Shown here one piece after another: positions 27,266-35,348 of a stretch of 64,000 bases of DNA. The position numbers and the translations under genes were made by a program. Position 1 is the stretch's first letter; each line of letters starts with the position of its first letter. Below the pieces are notes generated by a model that saw only the letters and a list, made by a program, of their open reading frames with translations, did not search any database and was not told the origin of the DNA. The stretch comes from Stenotrophomonas sp. 704A1 (GTDB taxonomy: Bacteria; Pseudomonadota; Gammaproteobacteria; Xanthomonadales; Xanthomonadaceae), in NCBI RefSeq assembly GCF_030549525.1, contig NZ_CP130831.1, forward strand, positions 955,501-1,019,500, in the 5' to 3' direction.

Positions 27266-28465
27266 TCAGTCTTCGACGCGCAGCACCGCGCCCGGCTTCA
27301 GCACGCTGCTGCCACTGAGCCCGTTCAGCGACAGCAGGGCCTTCACCGGCATGCCGTAGCGGCGGGCAATGGTCCAGGCCGACTCGCCGTTGCGCACGGT
27401 ATGGCGCCGGCTGCGCGGGCGGTCGGCGACGGCGGCCACGGCCCGGGTGGCCTGCGGCACCGGCGCCACGCTGGCGCTGCTGGCCAGAGCGGCCACGGCC
27501 GCGACCGGTGCCTCGACAGCGCCGGCAGCGGCCGCCGAGACCGGGGCCAGCACCCGTGCGGTGCCCGAGGGGCGCCCGCCGGCCGCAAGCGCCGGGTTCA
27601 GGCGGGCGATGCGGGCCGGGTCCAGCGAGCGCTGTGCGGCCCACTGCTGGATGCTGGTGCCGGCCGGCAGGGTGTGGTCCTTCAGCACCGGCACCGTGCG
27701 GTCCAGAGAGGCCATCACGCCGGGCTTGTCTTCCACGTCCTCGAGCACGCAGGCCAGGGCATGCAGCTTCTCGACGTAGGCATGGGTGACCGGGGACAGG
27801 CCGGGCAGGGCCGCCGGCCGGGCGTTCTGTGCGTTCATGCCGGCCTTGCGCATGGACTGCAGCACGCGGTATTCGCCGGCGTTGTAGGCCATGGTGGCCA
27901 GCCGCCAGTCGCCGCCGAACATGCCATGCAGGGTCTTCAGGTAGCGCACCGCGGCCTGGGTGGATTCCACCGCCGACAGCCGGCCGTCGTAGCCGTTGCT
28001 CATCGGCACCCGATGGTTGCGTGCGGTGGTGGCGATGAACTGCCACAGCCCGGTCGGGCCGCTGCCGTTACGGGCATTGGGCCGGTAGCCGCTTTCGACA
28101 AAGGGAATCAACGCGAACTCGGTCGGCAGGTCGGCCTTGCGCAGTTCTTCGACCACGTAGCCGAACAGCACCAGTGCATCGTCATCCTGGTTGGCCAGGC
28201 GCGAGGGAGCGTGGGCGAACTGTTTCTGCCAGCGCGGGCTGGTGGCCTCGGCATCGCAGGTGGGTTCGGCCAGGCCGTCGCGGAAGCTGGAGAAGATCTC
28301 CTGGCCGTTGCGCACCGAGGCGGCGGGCAGCGCCGCCGGGTCCAGCGGCAGCGCCGCAGCGGCGGCGAAGTTCTGACTGATGCCGGCGCCCAGCGATTGC
28401 GCGCCCGCCGTTCCGGCCAACCCCAGGACCAGGCCCAGGGCCAGCGGCAGACTTCGGCGACTCAT
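27266..28465 (-). CDS. mltD: Lytic transglycosylase with C-terminal LysM domain (MltD-like)
   Basis: A 399-aa secreted murein transglycosylase. The N-terminus [20 protein letters not shown] ending AGAQ is a signal peptide. The SLT catalytic domain (about 115-260) shows [20 protein letters not shown] (catalytic Glu in the family motif PxxFxxIPxxES), [17 protein letters not shown] and [12 protein letters not shown]. After a low-complexity Ala/Pro linker (about 320-350) one LysM domain ends the protein ([20 protein letters not shown]). E. coli MltD has two to three LysM repeats, so this form is shorter. It cleaves peptidoglycan glycan strands. It is translated after gloB on the same strand with a 4-nt ATGA overlap. 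Confidence 0.9.
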   Translation of the reverse strand: MSRRSLPLALGLVLGLAGTAGAQSLGAGISQNFAAAAALPLDPAALPAASVRNGQEIFSSFRDGLAEPTCDAEATSPRWQKQFAHAPSRLANQDDDALVLFGYVVEELRKADLPTEFALIPFVESGYRPNARNGSGPTGLWQFIATTARNHRVPMSNGYDGRLSAVESTQAAVRYLKTLHGMFGGDWRLATMAYNAGEYRVLQSMRKAGMNAQNARPAALPGLSPVTHAYVEKLHALACVLEDVEDKPGVMASLDRTVPVLKDHTLPAGTSIQQWAAQRSLDPARIARLNPALAAGGRPSGTARVLAPVSAAAAGAVEAPVAAVAALASSASVAPVPQATRAVAAVADRPRSRRHTVRNGESAWTIARRYGMPVKALLSLNGLSGSSVLKPGAVLRVED

Positions 28466-29226
28466 GCGCGGAAGCCGTCTTTCCAGTGCCGGAGACCGGC
28501 CATGACATCGACGTCATCCACGACGTCGCGACCCAGGTGCGCCGAGACGGCAGCACGGATCGGTGCGGTGTGCACGCGCAGGAACGGATTGCAGGCCTGT
28601 TCTTCGGCCAGCGACACTGGCAGGGTGGAGCGATCATCGCGGCGCATGGCCAAAGCCTCCTCATGGCGCTGCCGCAGGGCAGCGTTGGTGGGGTCGACAT
28701 GCCGCGCGAAGACGGCATTTGACACGGTGTACTCGTGAGCGCAACACAACAGCAGTTGCGCGGGCAGGGCACCCAGCGTGCGCATCGATGCCAGCAGCTG
28801 GGACGGCGTACCTTCGAACAGGCGTCCACAGCCCAGGCTGAACAACGAATCTCCGCTGAAAAGATGTTCAGCGGTGTGAAACGCGATGTGGCTGCGGGTA
28901 TGCCCGGGCACGGATAGTACGTGGAACATCCGGCCCAATGCCTGAACGCGTTCACCTTCGCCCACCCGTTCGGTGGCCATGGGAATGCGTTCCTCTACCG
29001 GCGCGACCACCCGCACGCCGGGAAAACGCGCCTGCAGCGCCGGCACCCCGCCGATGTGGTCGTCGTGGTGATGGGTGAGCAGGATGGCCTCCACGCGCAC
29101 GCCCTGCTCGGCCAGTGCGAGCACGGGCGCGGCGTCGCCGGGATCGACCACCACGGCGGCGCCGTCGTCGGCGATCAGCATCCAGATGTAGTTGTCCGCA
29201 AATGCGGGCAGGGCTGTCAGTCGCAT
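28462..29226 (-). CDS. gloB: Hydroxyacylglutathione hydrolase (glyoxalase II)
   Basis: A 254-aa metallo-beta-lactamase-fold enzyme that hydrolyses S-lactoylglutathione to lactate and glutathione, finishing methylglyoxal detoxification. The dinuclear metal motif is [12 protein letters not shown] (THxHxDH), with further ligands in [29 protein letters not shown] and [11 protein letters not shown]. The C-terminal glutathione-binding domain ends FRA. It starts divergently 11 nt from the methyltransferase gene, so both promoters must overlap, and overlaps the mltD-like gene by 4 nt. Confidence 0.95.
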   Translation of the reverse strand: MRLTALPAFADNYIWMLIADDGAAVVVDPGDAAPVLALAEQGVRVEAILLTHHHDDHIGGVPALQARFPGVRVVAPVEERIPMATERVGEGERVQALGRMFHVLSVPGHTRSHIAFHTAEHLFSGDSLFSLGCGRLFEGTPSQLLASMRTLGALPAQLLLCCAHEYTVSNAVFARHVDPTNAALRQRHEEALAMRRDDRSTLPVSLAEEQACNPFLRVHTAPIRAAVSAHLGRDVVDDVDVMAGLRHWKDGFRA

Positions 29227-29237
29227 AGAATTGGACC

Positions 29238-29882
29238 ATGCCCGCGCTGCAGAGCACCCGTCAAGCGAGCCCGTCCCCGTGGTTCGACACTGAACCGGCG
29301 GCGGCGCTGCGCGTGCTGGAGCGGCAGCTGCTGCTGCCGCAGCTGTCGGTCCTGCCGGCCCAGCCCTGGCTGTGGATCGCGCCCAGTGCCGCCTGGCTGG
29401 CCGATGCGCAGCTGGCGGGCCGTGGCCTGCGCCTGCACCGCCACGGCAGCGGTTATGCCGGCGACACCCGCTGCGCGCTGCCGTTGCCGTTGCCCAACGA
29501 GAGCGTCAACGCCATCGTGCTGCAGCACGTGACCGCAGGCGATGCCGACCATCTGCTGGATGAATGCGAGCGCGTGCTGATGCCCGGCGGCCACCTGTGG
29601 CTGACCAGCCTCAATCCGTTCAGCCCGTTCCGCACCCGCTGGCGCCAGCATGGGCTGGTGGTCCGTACCCCGCAGCGGATCCGCCAGCTGCTGGATCGTC
29701 ATGGCCTGGAATGCGAGGACCTGCGCTATCTCGGGCCGATGTGGCAGGGCGCGGGCAGCCGCCGTCGCGGCGGCTGGGCGCCCCTGCGCGCGGCCTGCCT
29801 GTTCCATGCGGAGAAACGCACGCTGGCCCTGCCTGGGCCGACCCCGTTGCCGGTGCGCTGGCACGGCACCGTTGCTACCTGA
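29238..29882 (+). CDS. Class I SAM-dependent methyltransferase-like protein
   Basis: A 214-aa protein that resembles class I methyltransferases from the middle onward: [50 protein letters not shown] is the usual motif II/III block (acidic strand, then LxPGGxLxxxxxNP). The N-terminal glycine-rich SAM loop is degenerate ([12 protein letters not shown]), as in the YafS-type family, which sits between gloB and rnhA in E. coli as well. That shared gene order supports the call. Substrate unknown. Divergent from gloB; rnhA follows 12 nt later. Confidence 0.8.
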   Translation: MPALQSTRQASPSPWFDTEPAAALRVLERQLLLPQLSVLPAQPWLWIAPSAAWLADAQLAGRGLRLHRHGSGYAGDTRCALPLPLPNESVNAIVLQHVTAGDADHLLDECERVLMPGGHLWLTSLNPFSPFRTRWRQHGLVVRTPQRIRQLLDRHGLECEDLRYLGPMWQGAGSRRRGGWAPLRAACLFHAEKRTLALPGPTPLPVRWHGTVAT

Positions 29883-29894
29883 TCTGGAGTTGTA

Positions 29895-30347
29895 TTGAAA
29901 ACCATCGAAATCCACACCGACGGTTCCTGCCTCGGCAATCCCGGCCCGGGCGGCTGGGCCGCGTTGCTGCGCTACAAGGGGCACGAGCGCGAACTGAGCG
30001 GTGGCGAAGCACATACCACCAACAACCGGATGGAGCTGATGGCGGCCATTTCCGGCCTGGAATCGCTGACCGAGCCCTGCGAGATCGTGCTGTATACCGA
30101 TTCGCAGTACGTGCGCCAGGGGCTGACCCAGTGGCTGCCGGGCTGGATCCGCAAGAACTGGAAGACCGCCGGCGGCGATCCGGTGAAGAACCGTGAGCTG
30201 TGGGAGCGCCTGCAGGCGGCCACGCAGCGGCATCGGATCGACTGGCGCTGGGTGAAGGGGCACTCCGGCGACCCGGACAACGAGCGGGTCGATACCCTGG
30301 CCCGCAATGCGGCGATCCAGATCCGCGACGGCAGCCCGGTAAACTGA
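29895..30347 (+). CDS. rnhA: Ribonuclease HI
   Basis: A 150-aa nuclease that cuts the RNA strand of RNA-DNA hybrids, removing primers and R-loops. The active-site carboxylates are visible: Asp in [12 protein letters not shown], Glu in [10 protein letters not shown], Asp in [11 protein letters not shown] and Asp near the end in VDTLARNAA; the basic handle [15 protein letters not shown] is present. The start is a TTG at 29895 (gives [12 protein letters not shown]), with GGAG upstream; no ATG fits. It is followed 4 nt later by dnaQ, its conserved neighbour. Confidence 0.95.
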   Translation: MKTIEIHTDGSCLGNPGPGGWAALLRYKGHERELSGGEAHTTNNRMELMAAISGLESLTEPCEIVLYTDSQYVRQGLTQWLPGWIRKNWKTAGGDPVKNRELWERLQAATQRHRIDWRWVKGHSGDPDNERVDTLARNAAIQIRDGSPVN

Positions 30348-30351
30348 GCCC

Positions 30352-31080
30352 ATGCGTCAGATCATCCTTGATACCGAAACCACCGGCCTGGAGTGGAAGA
30401 AGGGCAACCGCGTGGTCGAAATCGGCTGCGTCGAGCTGTTCAAGCGCCGCCCGACCGGCAACACCTATCACCAGTACCTGAAGCCGGACTGCGAGTTCGA
30501 ACAGGGCGCGCAGGAAGTCACCGGCCTGACCCTGGAGTTCCTCGACGACAAGCCGGAGTTCGCGCAGGTCGTGGAGGAATTCCTGGCCTTCATCGATGGC
30601 GCCGAGCTGATCATCCACAACGCGGCGTTCGATCTGGGCTTCCTCGACAACGAGCTGGCCCTGCTGGGGCCGCAGTTCGGCAGGATCACCGACCGCTGCA
30701 CGGTGATCGACACCCTGGCCCTGGCGCGCGAGCGCTTCCCGGGCCAGCGCAATTCACTGGATGCGCTGTGCAAGCGGCTGGGCGTGGACAACTCGCACCG
30801 TGCACTGCACGGCGGCCTGCTCGACGCGCAGATCCTGGGCGATGTGTACATCGCGCTGACCTCGGGCCAGGAAGAGATCGGCTTCGGGCTGGGCGACGAC
30901 GAAGGCGGCGGCGGTGCGGTGATGCAGGCGTTCGACGCTTCGGCGCTGTTGCCGCGCCCGCGTGTGGTGGCCACACCCTCGGAGCAGGAAGCGCACGCCG
31001 CGCGCCTGGAGCGGTTGCGCAAGAAGGCCGGCCACGCCCTGTGGGATGGTCCGAAGGTGGAAGAGGCCGCCAGCGCATAA
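30352..31080 (+). CDS. dnaQ: DNA polymerase III epsilon subunit (proofreading exonuclease)
   Basis: A 242-aa DEDDh 3'-5' exonuclease. Exo I is DTETTGLEWKKGNRVVEIGC, Exo II is the HNAAFDLGFLDNEL block and Exo III is SHRALHGGLLDAQILGDVY. The C-terminus binds the polymerase alpha subunit. It proofreads replication. A clamp-binding segment of the kind found in the E. coli subunit (after the exonuclease domain) may be the stretch around residues 185-195. Followed by a REP-type repeat. Confidence 0.95.
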   Translation: MRQIILDTETTGLEWKKGNRVVEIGCVELFKRRPTGNTYHQYLKPDCEFEQGAQEVTGLTLEFLDDKPEFAQVVEEFLAFIDGAELIIHNAAFDLGFLDNELALLGPQFGRITDRCTVIDTLALARERFPGQRNSLDALCKRLGVDNSHRALHGGLLDAQILGDVYIALTSGQEEIGFGLGDDEGGGGAVMQAFDASALLPRPRVVATPSEQEAHAARLERLRKKAGHALWDGPKVEEAASA

Positions 31081-31094
31081 GCGCCGGTCATGCA

Positions 31095-31119
31095 GCCGCC
31101 GGGCACGGCCCGGCGCTGC
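31095..31119 (-). repeat. Single SMAG/REP-type palindrome
   Basis: Read on the minus strand it begins GCAGCGCCGGGCCGTGCCC and folds into the same hairpin as the copies near 3700. It lies between the convergent dnaQ and phosphatase genes. Confidence 0.7.
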
Positions 31120-31143
31120 CGGCACAACCCGGCACGGCATGGT

Positions 31144-31848
31144 TCAGTGGCAGCGCACCAGGATCACGGTGATGTTGTCCGAACCGCCGCCATCCAGTGC
31201 GGCAGCGACCAGGCTGTCCACGCATTCCTGCGCGCTGGCGTCATCGAAGGCAAGCGTGCGGGCGATGCCGCGGTCATCCACTTCTTCGGTAAGGCCATCG
31301 CTGCACAGCAGCAGCTGCATGCCCGGACGCAGCTCGCCGCTGGTGGTCGCCACGTTCAGGTGGGTCGGGTCGGTGACCCCCAGCGCCTGGGTGACCACGT
31401 TGCGGTGGGGGTGGGCGCGGGCCTGCTCGGCGGTCAGGTTGCCCTGCGCGACCAGTTCCTGCACCACGCTGTGGTCCTGGCTGAGCTGGGCCAGCTGGCC
31501 ATCGCGCCACAGGTAGGCACGGCTGTCGCCGACCCAGGCCACTTCGTACCGGTTGCCCTGCACCCGCGCGGCGACCACGGTGGTCCCCATCGGCAGACTG
31601 TCGTTGCGACGGCGCGAGGCGCGGATGATCTCCTCGTCGGCGGTGCGGATCGCCTGCGCCAGTGCTGCGCCCCGCCGGATCTCGCGCACGATGGTCTCGC
31701 GCGCCAGTGCGCTGGCCACTTCGCCGCAGGCGTGTCCGCCCATGCCGTCGGCCACCAGCCACAGGGCCAGCTCGCCGTCACCGTAGTAGGTGTCCTCGTT
31801 GAGCTCGCGGCGCAGGCCGGGGTGGGTGAGATGTCCGAATTCGATCAT
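31144..31848 (-). CDS. PP2C-family serine/threonine protein phosphatase
   Basis: A 234-aa metal-dependent phosphatase of the Stp/PrpC type. The eleven-motif pattern is complete: RRELNEDTYY (family RxxNED), LVADGMGGHACGEVAS (DGMGG), PMGTTVVAA, VAWVGDSRAYL (GDSR), LSQDHSVVQELV, HPHRNVVTQALG, LLLCSDGLTEEVDD (SDGL) and GGGSDNITVILV (GGxDN). It dephosphorylates Ser/Thr or Asp-linked signalling proteins in the cytoplasm. A partner kinase is not seen nearby. Convergent with dnaQ. Confidence 0.92.
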   Translation of the reverse strand: MIEFGHLTHPGLRRELNEDTYYGDGELALWLVADGMGGHACGEVASALARETIVREIRRGAALAQAIRTADEEIIRASRRRNDSLPMGTTVVAARVQGNRYEVAWVGDSRAYLWRDGQLAQLSQDHSVVQELVAQGNLTAEQARAHPHRNVVTQALGVTDPTHLNVATTSGELRPGMQLLLCSDGLTEEVDDRGIARTLAFDDASAQECVDSLVAAALDGGGSDNITVILVRCH

Positions 31849-32016
31849 GGTGGGTACTGGGGGCGGGGTATTGCCGGGGAGAACGGCATCATCACGGTGG
31901 AGCGGACATCCGGCAAGGCATGCAGTCAGGAAAATTTCACGTCGTTGGCCGGAATGACTTGTCGTCGGCCGCGCTTCCTCGTATGATGCGCGTCCCCGGT
32001 TCGCCGGGGACCATCT

Positions 32017-32107
32017 GGAGAGGTGGCAGAGCGGTTGAATGTACCTGACTCGAAATCAGGCAGGCGTTTATAGCGCCTCGGGGGTTCGAATCCCCCCCTC
32101 TCCGCCA
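32017..32107 (+). tRNA. tRNA-Ser(CGA); left edge of the large element
   Basis: 91 nt with a long variable arm; acceptor GGAGAGG/CCTCTCC, anticodon loop CTCGAAA (CGA), encoded CCA. Core genes stop here and low-GC accessory DNA begins, so it is the probable integration site. Confidence 0.97.
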
Positions 32108-32120
32108 GATAATTGAACTA

Positions 32121-32147
32121 AGCCCTTGAGTTTCAAGGGCTTTTTTC
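32121..32147 (+). terminator. Terminator after tRNA-Ser
   Basis: Stem AGCCCTTGA with TCAAGGGCT, a short loop, then seven T. Confidence 0.85.
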
Positions 32148-32462
32148 ATTTCTGGCTTAGCTAGTATGCCATCTGGTATGCCATGGGAAGCTGGCTGCTG
32201 CTGGACCATTCTGGACATCTTGGAGCCTATAAGCGGCGCGCATCGGCCTTGCTGGTCAAAGCGTTCGCATGCCAGTGCTTATGGCAGCTAATCTTGATAC
32301 CTGTTGTGGCCTGATGGCCGCTAGTCGAGCTTATTCAGGTAGAGATGGGCTTCGAAGGAAGATGGTTATCAAAATGCAACCCTTGTGCGATCATCATGCT
32401 AGTGTCCGGGTAGTTGCTGATGGATAGCAGGCTTTCACCGATGGATCCACAAGGAATTGCTG

Positions 32463-32487
32463 ACCCGGATGTGCGATCTTTCCGGGT
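32463..32487. promoter_or_regulatory. Candidate BrxR operator (inverted repeat)
   Basis: ACCCGG and CCGGGT are inverted arms with a 13-nt spacer, ending 8 nt before the brxR start codon. WYL-type BREX regulators are known to bind inverted repeats upstream of their own gene. The arms are short, so this is tentative. Confidence 0.3.
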
Positions 32488-32495
32488 GCACACGG

Positions 32496-33410
32496 ATGAT
32501 GAACGAACGCTTCACAGATTTGACCCAGCCACAGCGCGATCGTCTCGCGTTCGTGGAATTGCGCGTGCGCTTCATCGGGGAGATACGCCGTCAGGACTTG
32601 GTCACGCGGTTTGGCATCCAGTCCGCCGCCGCATCCAGGGACTTGGCGCTGTACAAGGAGTTGGCCTCGGGCAACATCGACTACGACTCCAAGGTCAAGT
32701 CCTACGTATTGGGGCCGGACTTCCAGCCCATCTTCGACTTCCCTCCGGAGCGGGTGCTGTCGTGGTTGACCCAGGGCTTTGGCGACGGTGAGCCTATGCG
32801 GCTCAAGGCATGGGTGATGAGCGAGAGCCCGTCACGGCTCGCGCATCCGGATCTGGACGTGCTAGCGAGCGTGACCCGGGCGATCCACCAGGAGTGTCCG
32901 CTCGGCATTGAGTACTGCTCCATCTCCAGTGGTCGCACCGAGCGGGAGATCGTCCCGTTCGCGTTGATCGACAACGGCTTGCGCTGGCTCGTCCGCGCCT
33001 TCGACCGCAAATCGCAGGAATTCCGGGATTTCGTCATTAACCGGATCAAGTGCCCCGTGGCGCTTAAGGCGCAGCTAGTGGCGCCCCACGAGATGAGTGA
33101 TCAGGACATCCAGTGGACCAGGATCGTGGAACTGGAGTTGGTGCCGCACCCCAATCAACCCCGTCCCGAGATCGCGGAGATGGATTACGGCATGACTGGC
33201 GGCATGGTGAAGATGAAGCTTCGGGCAGCGACTGCCGGCTACATCCTGCGCAAGTGGAGCGTCGACTGCACCGCAGACCACAGCCTTCGTGGGCCGGAGT
33301 ACAGACTATGGCTGAAGGACCACTTGGCCTTGTACGGCGTCAAGAACGCCGTGCTGGCACCAGGGTATGCACCCTTGGATGCGGCCCGAGCAGGAGCGGA
33401 ATGTGACTGA
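32496..33410 (+). CDS. brxR: BrxR, WYL-domain transcriptional regulator of BREX
   Basis: A 304-aa regulator with an N-terminal winged helix-turn-helix (about residues 10-70; RIRRQDLVTRFGIQSAAASRDLALYKEL has the HTH look), a central WYL domain (about 130-215; LGIEYCSISSGRTEREIVPFALIDNGLRWLVRAFDRKSQEFRDFVINRI) and a C-terminal WCX-like part. BrxR proteins repress or tune BREX operons and are encoded at the upstream end of such loci, as here. I chose the ATG at 32496; the frame is open further upstream (ATG 32457) without homology support. Downstream genes begin about 60 nt later on the same strand. Confidence 0.8.
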   Translation: MMNERFTDLTQPQRDRLAFVELRVRFIGEIRRQDLVTRFGIQSAAASRDLALYKELASGNIDYDSKVKSYVLGPDFQPIFDFPPERVLSWLTQGFGDGEPMRLKAWVMSESPSRLAHPDLDVLASVTRAIHQECPLGIEYCSISSGRTEREIVPFALIDNGLRWLVRAFDRKSQEFRDFVINRIKCPVALKAQLVAPHEMSDQDIQWTRIVELELVPHPNQPRPEIAEMDYGMTGGMVKMKLRAATAGYILRKWSVDCTADHSLRGPEYRLWLKDHLALYGVKNAVLAPGYAPLDAARAGAECD

Positions 33411-33472
33411 ACAATAGCTACCACTGCCGGCGCCGGTCGCGTCGGTAGAACAAACGAATGACGAGAATTGAG

Positions 33473-33973
33473 ATGAAAGAATCCTACCTACCGACATTGC
33501 TGCAGATGAGGATGCTTGTCGGCTTCCTTGGCGAGCGTGCTCAGTACGCCTGGTGGCCAACGGCGTTCTATGAGGCATCAAACAAGCTCTTCCTGGAGCC
33601 GGTCTTCTCGAAAACGTCTCGCCTCGCTCAGTACCACGGTGTGCTGGAAGCAGCCAGACGATTGCACGACGAGCATTTGAGCGTGGGTAGCTACCACCTG
33701 TTCCGGTTGCCCGAAGAGGTCGAGCAAGACCTGCACGCGACCGTGCAAAGTAGCGTGGGAGAAGAACTCGCCAGCCAGGCGCCACAAAGCAAAGAGGCTG
33801 CGCTTGATGCGTTGAAGCGATTGGCTGCCACGGGCGGCACTTCCAGCGTGGGTCCAACGGCGGTCGGGGGCATCAAGGATCTCGATTCCACCGACACACT
33901 GAAGGCTATCGCTGCGGCCTATCTATCGGCGTTCACACAGAACGCCAAAACTTATCCGTATCTGGTGGGGTGA
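33473..33973 (+). CDS. brxE: BrxE-like BREX accessory protein
   Basis: A 166-aa protein starting MKESYLPTLLQMRMLVGFLG. Features that match my recollection of BrxE are LLQMRMLVGFLGERAQYAWW at the N-terminus, AQYHGVLEAARRLHDEHLSV and YHLFRLPEEVEQDL in the middle. BrxE was first described in BREX type 6, and its function is unknown. An in-frame ATG at 33458 is an alternative start. Its TGA overlaps the next start by 4 nt (GTGA), placing it firmly in the operon. Gly/Thr-rich C-terminal part (LAATGGTSSVGPTAVGG) may be a linker. Confidence 0.65.
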   Translation: MKESYLPTLLQMRMLVGFLGERAQYAWWPTAFYEASNKLFLEPVFSKTSRLAQYHGVLEAARRLHDEHLSVGSYHLFRLPEEVEQDLHATVQSSVGEELASQAPQSKEAALDALKRLAATGGTSSVGPTAVGGIKDLDSTDTLKAIAAAYLSAFTQNAKTYPYLVG

Positions 33974-34764
33974 TCGTGGCCGACAACACGCCCTACACGA
34001 CTCAGTTGCAAGCAGGCCTTGGGCTCGTCAACGAAACCAAGACGCTGCTCGACCTGTGGTCGCCTGGCATGTCGGCGAACCAGTTGCATCAGGTCGCACT
34101 GGAATCGGGTCGATTCCCCACCGTTACCGCGCGCCGACTTCGCAACATCGTCGTCGAATGCTTCGCTCCACGCTATCTCGTGGCAGGTGGTGCACCAGCA
34201 GCACATCTCAAGCGGCTGTCCGCAACGATATCCACGGCTGACCTGACGCAGCTCATGCTCGTTTTTACGAGTCGGGCCAACCCGATCCTTGGCGACTTCG
34301 TGCGCCATGTTTACTGGGCTCGATACGCCGGTGGATACACACAGATCACCAATGAAGACGCGCGGACCTTTGTCGAGCGCGGCATTGATGACGGCAAGAC
34401 CATCAAGCGCTGGTCGGAAACCACTGTACGGCGTGTCTCCGCCTATCTGACCGGATGCTGCGCCGACTACGGAATGCTCGAACGTGGACTGCGCTCAAGC
34501 CGTCGCATCCTGCCGTTCCGTATTTCGCCAGCCGTGGCCGCGTACTTGGCCTACGAACTGCATTTTTCCTGTGTCGGTGATAACGCCCTGCTGACTCACG
34601 AAGACTGGCAGTTATTTGGCTTGGCGCGCGAAGACGTGCTGGAAGAAATCAAACGACTCTCGCTGAAGGGTTTGCTCATCGTCCAGGCTGCTGGCGACGT
34701 GATCCGCATCAGCTGGAAACAACAAGACATGGAGGCGCTCTGCGATGTCCTCACTCAAGGCTGA
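33970..34764 (+). CDS. brxA: BrxA, BREX protein (DUF1819)
   Basis: A 264-aa protein of the BrxA/DUF1819 family: YTTQLQAGLGLVNETKTLLDLW at the start, then RLRNIVVECFAPRYL and LMLVFTSRANPILGDFVRHVYW, typical of the family, and an end part with winged-helix features. BrxA is a small DNA-binding core component required for BREX methylation and phage exclusion in some systems. Start is GTG at 33970 (alternative GTG at 33976). It overlaps BrxE-like by 4 nt and the next gene by 20 nt. Confidence 0.85.
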   Translation: MIVADNTPYTTQLQAGLGLVNETKTLLDLWSPGMSANQLHQVALESGRFPTVTARRLRNIVVECFAPRYLVAGGAPAAHLKRLSATISTADLTQLMLVFTSRANPILGDFVRHVYWARYAGGYTQITNEDARTFVERGIDDGKTIKRWSETTVRRVSAYLTGCCADYGMLERGLRSSRRILPFRISPAVAAYLAYELHFSCVGDNALLTHEDWQLFGLAREDVLEEIKRLSLKGLLIVQAAGDVIRISWKQQDMEALCDVLTQG

Positions 34765-35320
34765 TTTCGACGAGTTGCGCGAGCGCATCCGGCACGGGCG
34801 CGAGCTTGGCCATGCGAGCTTCGAGCCGATTTATTACCTTGTCTTCCCACCAGAGCAGATCCTCGAGGTGAAGCGGCAAACGCCCGCTTGGGTGGCCAAG
34901 CTGCACCAGGAAGGCTGGGACGTGCACACGTTCTCCATCGCTGAACAGATCTGGGCCCTACTGAAAGACGACCCGTTCTGGTCGCTGTGCGTGATGGAGG
35001 ACAAGTCAGCGCCCTTGGATTGGCCACGTACCAACAAGGCGCTGGCGGACATCCTGACGGCGGATAACGGCCTGCTGAAGCGGCTGGAGGATGCCCTGCA
35101 GCCGCTCGAAGCCCAGCAGAACGCGCTGCTGTTGGTAACGGATCTTGAGGCACTGCATCCGTTTATGCGCATCGGCGCCATCGAAAGCCAGCTCCAGGGC
35201 AAGTTTCACGTACCGACGATTTTTCTGTACCCCGGCGTGCGAACCGGCAAGACACGCCTGAAGTTTCTCGGCTTCTACCCGGAAGACGGCAATTACCGCT
35301 CCGTCCACGTCGGCGGCTGA
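34745..35320 (+). CDS. brxB: BrxB, BREX protein (DUF1788)
   Basis: A 191-aa protein of the BrxB/DUF1788 family. Distinctive parts are PIYYLVFPPEQILEVKRQ, TFSIAEQIWALLK, ALLLVTDLEALHPFMRIGAI (family LxxVxxxHPfxR) and the conserved terminal PTIFLYPGVRTGKTRLKFLG. BrxB is an essential core component of type 1 BREX. It starts inside the 3' end of brxA, and brxC follows 28 nt later. Confidence 0.9.
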   Translation: MSSLKADFDELRERIRHGRELGHASFEPIYYLVFPPEQILEVKRQTPAWVAKLHQEGWDVHTFSIAEQIWALLKDDPFWSLCVMEDKSAPLDWPRTNKALADILTADNGLLKRLEDALQPLEAQQNALLLVTDLEALHPFMRIGAIESQLQGKFHVPTIFLYPGVRTGKTRLKFLGFYPEDGNYRSVHVGG

Positions 35321-35348
35321 ACAGACAAAAGAACCCTGGGACAAACCT

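Larger units (their letters stand above)
32108..32495. other. Junction stretch between tRNA-Ser and brxR
   Basis: About 390 nt with no gene I can support. It begins with the tRNA terminator and then a TATGCCATCTGGTATGCCAT tandem-like segment (32165-32184), and becomes AT-richer. A promoter for brxR must lie here, but I cannot name -35/-10 elements with confidence. Confidence 0.5.

Noticed and set aside
32165..32184. TATGCCATCTGGTATGCCAT close to tRNA-Ser, resembling the end of an integrase gene
   Set aside because: Too short to show homology. No catalytic motif is visible in any frame between 32108 and 32495.
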